Shown here piece by piece: positions 60,117-64,000 of a stretch of DNA of 64,000 nucleotides (the first letter of the stretch is position 1; each line of letters starts with the position of its first letter). The notes beneath the pieces are model-generated. The model saw only the letters and a list, made by a program, of their open reading frames with translations, was not told the origin of the DNA and searched no databases. The stretch comes from JABJAG01 sp965222215. Its GTDB lineage: Bacteria; Pseudomonadota; Alphaproteobacteria; UBA6615. The stretch lies in contig OZ244931.1 in NCBI GenBank assembly GCA_965222215.1, positions 1,116,001 to 1,180,000 of the forward strand, read 5' to 3'. Position numbers and translations under genes: made by a program.

Positions 60117-61577
60117 ATGGAAATCCTCGACGCACTCACCTTCGACGACGTTCTGCTCGAACCCGCGGAATCGCGGATTCTGCCTTCGGACGCGAACACC
60201 GGCACGCGGCTTACCCGCTCAATCGAGCTCGGCATTCCGATCATGTCGGCCGCCATGGACACGGTCACCGAGGCAGAGATGGCCATCGCGCTGGCGCAGG
60301 CCGGCGGGCTCGGCGTGATCCACAAGAACCTGGAGCCCGAGGAGCAGGCCAACGAGGTCCGCAAGGTCAAACGTTTCGAATCCGGCATGGTCGTGAACCC
60401 GATCACGATCCACCCTGACCAGACACTGGCCGATGCGCTGGCGATCATGAAACGGGAATCGATTTCCGGCATCCCCGTCGTCTCGCGCGAGGACGGCCGG
60501 CTTGTCGGCATCGTCACCAACCGCGATGTGCGCTTCGCCAGCGACCCGGCCCAGCCGGTGGACGAACTGATGACCAAGGAGTTGGTCACGGTGGGCGAGG
60601 GTGTGGACATGGGCGAGGCGCGCCAGCTCCTGCACCGCCACCGCATCGAAAAGCTGTTGGTGGTCGACGGTGAGGGGCACTGCGTCGGCCTGATTACCGT
60701 CAAGGATATCGAGAAGGCGCAGGCCTATCCCGACGCCTGCAAGGATACGAAGGGCAGCCTGCGCGTCGCCGCCGCCACGGGTGTGGGCGATGCCGGCTAC
60801 GAACGCGCGGAAGCCCTGCTGGACGCGGGCGTGGACGTGATCGTGGTCGACACGGCGCACGGTCACTCGCGCGGGGTGATCGACCAGATTTCCCGTATCA
60901 AGCGGCTGTCCAACGAGGCCCAGATCATCGGCGGCAATATCGCCACGAGCGAGGCGGCGAAGGCGCTGATCGGCGCGGGCGCGGATGCGCTGAAGGTCGG
61001 GATCGGCCCGGGCTCGATCTGCACGACGCGCGTGGTCGCCGGTGTCGGCGTCCCGCAGCTGACCGCCATCGAGAACGTGGCCAACGCCGCCCACAGCCAG
61101 GACGTCCCGGTGATCGCCGACGGCGGCATCAAGTATTCCGGCGACCTCGCCAAGGCCGTCGCGGCCGGGGCGGACGTGGCGATGATCGGCTCGCTGCTGG
61201 CCGGCACGGACGAGGCGCCCGGCGAGGTGTTCCTCTACGAGGGCCGTTCCTACAAGTCCTATCGTGGCATGGGCTCGCTCGGTGCGATGGCGCGCGGCTC
61301 GGCCGACCGCTACTTCCAGGCGGAAGTGAACGATACGCTCAAACTCGTGCCCGAGGGGATCGAGGGGCAGGTGGCCTACAAGGGCTCGGCGATGACCGTC
61401 ATCCACCAGCTGGTCGGCGGCCTGCGCGCGGCCATGGGCTACACCGGCAACGGGACGGTCGCCGACATGCAGCAGAACTGCCGCTTCCTGCGCCTGACCA
61501 ACGCAGGCCTGCGCGAGAGCCATGTCCATGACGTTGCGATCACGCGCGAGGCTCCCAACTACCGCCAGAACGCATGA
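60117..61577 (+). CDS. guaB: inosine-5'-monophosphate dehydrogenase
   Basis: IMP dehydrogenase, 486 residues, first committed step of GMP synthesis. The catalytic Cys302 is in GIGPGSICTTRVV, the N-terminal part reads LTFDDVLLEPAESRI, the CBS pair is at about residues 95-205, and the flap region has MGSLGAMARGSADRY. guaA, the next enzyme in the pathway, lies 1.5 kb downstream. Confidence 0.98.
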   Translation: MEILDALTFDDVLLEPAESRILPSDANTGTRLTRSIELGIPIMSAAMDTVTEAEMAIALAQAGGLGVIHKNLEPEEQANEVRKVKRFESGMVVNPITIHPDQTLADALAIMKRESISGIPVVSREDGRLVGIVTNRDVRFASDPAQPVDELMTKELVTVGEGVDMGEARQLLHRHRIEKLLVVDGEGHCVGLITVKDIEKAQAYPDACKDTKGSLRVAAATGVGDAGYERAEALLDAGVDVIVVDTAHGHSRGVIDQISRIKRLSNEAQIIGGNIATSEAAKALIGAGADALKVGIGPGSICTTRVVAGVGVPQLTAIENVANAAHSQDVPVIADGGIKYSGDLAKAVAAGADVAMIGSLLAGTDEAPGEVFLYEGRSYKSYRGMGSLGAMARGSADRYFQAEVNDTLKLVPEGIEGQVAYKGSAMTVIHQLVGGLRAAMGYTGNGTVADMQQNCRFLRLTNAGLRESHVHDVAITREAPNYRQNA

Positions 61578-61586
61578 CCGGAATTC

Positions 61587-61673
61587 GTCATCGCGAGACG
61601 CGTAGCGACGAAGCAATCCCGTCTGGCGGCAATGGGCGCGCTCTGGATTGCTTCGCCTTCGGCTCGCAATGAC
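61587..61673. repeat. dispersed palindromic repeat, variant copy
   Basis: GTCATCGCGAGACGC, AAGCAATCCC, GCTCTGGATTGCTTCGCC and GGCTCGCAATGAC: the same element as 26311 and 29846 with a longer centre. It fills the gap between guaB and the methyltransferase gene. Confidence 0.75.
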
Positions 61674-61693
61674 ATGTCTCTGATGAAAATCAT

Positions 61694-62977
61694 ATGACCC
61701 CTTCTGCGCGGGTGGCCGCGGCCATCGAAATTCTCGAAGAGATTGCGCGCGGCGATGCGCCGGCGGACGCCGTCCTGAAAAACTGGACGCGCACGCATCG
61801 CTTTGCGGGATCGAAGGATCGCCGCGCGATCCGCGAACTGGTCTACCGGGATTTTCGCAAGGGCGCGCAACTGCGCTGGCTGGCGGGCGCGCTCGACGCC
61901 GATCCGGGCTCTCCGCGCGCGCGGACGATCATCTCCTGCGAACTCGAAGGCGCGGGCACCGCGAAGGCCCGTTTTGACGGCACCAAATACGGTCCGGACG
62001 AGTTGACGGAGCCCGAAGCCGCCCTGGTCGCACGGCTTCACGAAGACAATCCCGGGCCCGCGCCGGACTGGGTTCGCGCCGAATGCCCGGAGGCGCTGTT
62101 CGGCATGTTCGCGAGCCAGTGGCCGGGTGCATCGTTCGACGAAGTCAACGCCCTCAACGAGCGCGCGCCGGTGGACCTGCGGGTCAACGCCCTGCGGGGT
62201 TCGCGCGAGGATGCGCAGGCCGCCCTGACGGCCGCGGGCTATGAGACCGAACCGACGCCGTTCTCGCCCTGGGGCCTGCGCGGAAGCGAACACACGAATT
62301 TTTCGGCGCTGACGCCGTTCCGCGACGGGCTGGTCGACCCGCAGGACGAATCCAGCCAGCTCGTGACGCAGCTTGTCGGCGCCGCGCCGGGAATGTCGGT
62401 GATCGACCTCTGCGCGGGCGCCGGCGGCAAGGCGCTGGCGTTGTCGGCGGCCATGGAGAATGACGGCCAGATCGTCGCCTGCGATACCTCCGCCGCCCGA
62501 CTGTCACGCATGGAACCGCGCCGGGCGCGGCTGGGGGCGGAAAACATCCGCACGCAACCGGTCGAAGCGGGCGTCGTTCCGGATGGCCTGGGCGGTTGGG
62601 CCGACCGGGTGCTGGTCGATGCCCCCTGTACCGGCAGCGGGACATGGCGGCGCAGCCCTGAGCTGCGCTGGCGCACCACGCCGGACGATATCGCCGCCTA
62701 TGCCGCCGTCCAGTCGGACCTTCTGCTGACCGCCGCCCAGATGGTGAAACCCGGCGGACGGCTGATCTATGCGGTTTGCTCGGTGTTCAACGCGGAGGGG
62801 CGCGACGTGGCGCACCGCTTCGCAGCCAACGACAGCCGTTTTCAGCCGGTCGCCGTTTCGGCGGTGCTCGGCGCGGACCTCGCGGGCCGTCTGGGGGCCG
62901 AGGACGACATGATTCTCACGCCGCACCGCCACGGCACTGATGGCATGTTCGCCGCCGTTTTCGAGCGCGCCGGTTAG
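61694..62977 (+). CDS. RsmB/NOP-family RNA m5C methyltransferase
   Basis: A 427-residue class I methyltransferase. SAM motif VIDLCAGAGGKALALSA, catalytic Cys in VLVDAPCTGSGTWRRSPE, and the second Cys motif AVCSVFNAEG. Family members methylate cytosine in rRNA or tRNA. The N-terminal 140 residues are helical and only loosely like the NusB-type domain of RsmB, so 16S C967 is likely but not certain. It lies between guaB and guaA. Confidence 0.87.
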   Translation: MTPSARVAAAIEILEEIARGDAPADAVLKNWTRTHRFAGSKDRRAIRELVYRDFRKGAQLRWLAGALDADPGSPRARTIISCELEGAGTAKARFDGTKYGPDELTEPEAALVARLHEDNPGPAPDWVRAECPEALFGMFASQWPGASFDEVNALNERAPVDLRVNALRGSREDAQAALTAAGYETEPTPFSPWGLRGSEHTNFSALTPFRDGLVDPQDESSQLVTQLVGAAPGMSVIDLCAGAGGKALALSAAMENDGQIVACDTSAARLSRMEPRRARLGAENIRTQPVEAGVVPDGLGGWADRVLVDAPCTGSGTWRRSPELRWRTTPDDIAAYAAVQSDLLLTAAQMVKPGGRLIYAVCSVFNAEGRDVAHRFAANDSRFQPVAVSAVLGADLAGRLGAEDDMILTPHRHGTDGMFAAVFERAG

Positions 62978-63037
62978 CCTGTGGATGACTGAGCGTCAGG
63001 CGGATGCAGGGCGAAATCGAATCGGCTATCTAACGGT

Positions 63038-64000
63038 ATGACCACCGCGCTCCCGATCTCCGAAAAAATCCTCATCATCGACTTCGGCTCGCAGGTGACC
63101 CAGCTGATCGCGCGCCGCGTGCGCGAGGCGGGCGTCTACAGCGAAATCATTCCCTGTTTCCGGATCGACGAGGCGCTGCTCGACGAGTTCGATCCGAAGG
63201 CGATCATCCTGTCCGGTGGCCCGTCCAGCGTGATGGCCGAGGGCGCGCCGACCGTCGATCCGGCTGTTTTCGCCCGTGGCGTGCCGGTGCTCGGCATCTG
63301 CTACGGCCAACAACTCATGTGCCACCTGCTCGGCGGCATGGTGGCCGATTCCGACCATCAGGAATTCGGCCGCGCGGCGCTGGATATCGGCGACAGCTGC
63401 GACCTGTTCGAGGGCGTCTGGGCCGTGGGCGCGCAACCGCAGGTCTGGATGTCCCATGGCGACCGGGTGACGGCGCTGCCCGACGGGTTCCGGGTCGTTG
63501 CGACCAGCGGCGGCGCGCCGTTCGCCGCCACCGCCGACGAGACCCGGCATTTCTACGGCGTGCAGTTCCACCCGGAGGTGGTGCACACGCCCGACGGCAC
63601 GCGGTTGCTGTCGAACTTCGTGCATAACGTCGCGGGCTGCGCCGGCGACTGGACGATGGCGCATTTCCGCGCGGCGGAGATCGAGAAGATCCGCGAGCAG
63701 GTGGGCGACAAGCGGGTGATCTGCGGCCTTTCCGGCGGCGTCGATTCCTCTGTGGCCGCGGTGCTGATCCACGAGGCGATCGGCGATCAGCTGACCTGCA
63801 TCTTCGTCGACCACGGCCTGCTGCGCATGAACGAGCGCGAGGAGGTCGACACCGTGTTCCGCGAGCGTTTCAATATCCCGCTTGTGGTGCGCGACGCGGC
63901 GGATATGTTCATCGACAAGCTCGAAGGCGTCGATGACCCGGAACAGAAGCGCAAGATCATCGGCGGCACCTTCATCGACGTGTTCGTGGAAGAGGCGGCC
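63038..64000 (+). CDS. guaA: GMP synthase, N-terminal part
   Basis: The first 321 codons are seen; the gene runs past the right edge. The glutamine amidotransferase domain has Cys88 in GICYGQQ and FHPEVVHTP, and the ATP-pyrophosphatase domain has the loop CGLSGGVDSSVAAVL. It converts XMP, the GuaB product, to GMP. Confidence 0.97.
   Translation, partial: MTTALPISEKILIIDFGSQVTQLIARRVREAGVYSEIIPCFRIDEALLDEFDPKAIILSGGPSSVMAEGAPTVDPAVFARGVPVLGICYGQQLMCHLLGGMVADSDHQEFGRAALDIGDSCDLFEGVWAVGAQPQVWMSHGDRVTALPDGFRVVATSGGAPFAATADETRHFYGVQFHPEVVHTPDGTRLLSNFVHNVAGCAGDWTMAHFRAAEIEKIREQVGDKRVICGLSGGVDSSVAAVLIHEAIGDQLTCIFVDHGLLRMNEREEVDTVFRERFNIPLVVRDAADMFIDKLEGVDDPEQKRKIIGGTFIDVFVEEAA

Overview
The window comes from the chromosome of a GC-rich alphaproteobacterium, most likely in or near the Rhodospirillales. 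Supporting signs are an alphaproteobacterial SOS box (GAAC-N7-GAAC) before recA, TTAA-N7-TTAA sites of the CtrA type before flagellar operons, fliX, a CckA-type hybrid kinase directly after flhB, a Zur-regulated znuABC locus, and a single-cysteine DksA. The coding density is high, the genes look intact, and I see no prophage, transposase or CRISPR array.

Layout. 1-10196 (minus strand): the end of a TPR gene, three tandem flagellin genes, an unrecognised 283-residue protein, then flgL, flgK, a FlgN-like chaperone, a short FlgJ-type rod protein and flgI. 10521-14607 (plus): fliX, dksA, and a small operon of an MDR dehydrogenase, an acyl-CoA dehydrogenase and a cupin. 14736-18090 (minus): flgF-flgG-flgA-flgH. 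18335-26003 (plus): fliL, fliM, a DUF6468-like protein, a MotE-like protein, two MotB-like proteins and an 1118-residue periplasmic TPR protein. 26004-26575 is an island of palindromic repeats. 26576-28453 (minus): an FlhB-C-like protein, a small coiled-coil protein, fliO and fliP. 28589-33115: an amidohydrolase, then zur/znuB/znuC facing znuA. 33177-39623: csrA, divergent from flgB-flgC-fliE-fliQ-fliR-flhB-cckA. 39870-49769: recA, alaS, a MoxR/VWA pair, a secreted protein, an MXKDX-ECF sigma-anti-sigma operon and an unrecognised 457-residue protein. 49783-57772: a LOG-family enzyme, a LysM protein, a PadR-controlled RND efflux operon, a dienelactone hydrolase and tRNA-Gln. 57826-64000: an Ada-like zinc protein, Ppx/GppA, rlmE, guaB, an rRNA methyltransferase and the start of guaA.

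How it works together. About half the window builds one flagellum. Promoter sequences divide the flagellar genes into two classes resembling the Caulobacter hierarchy. Early operons (fliX, fliL-fliM, the fhlB-fliO-fliP group, flgB to cckA) carry CtrA-like sites. Late operons (the three flagellins, flgI to flgL, flgF to flgH) carry sigma-54 -24/-12 promoters with CGGCAA-N3-TTGCCG palindromes roughly 130-165 bp upstream of the start codon, as expected for an FlbD-type activator. FliX, which in Caulobacter couples assembly to FlbD activity, is encoded here too. The regulator genes flbD, rpoN and ctrA, and the structural genes fliF, fliG, fliN, flhA and motA, are not in the window. The least explained parts are the 283-residue protein between the flagellins and flgL, and the MotE/MotB/MotB/TPR module after fliM.
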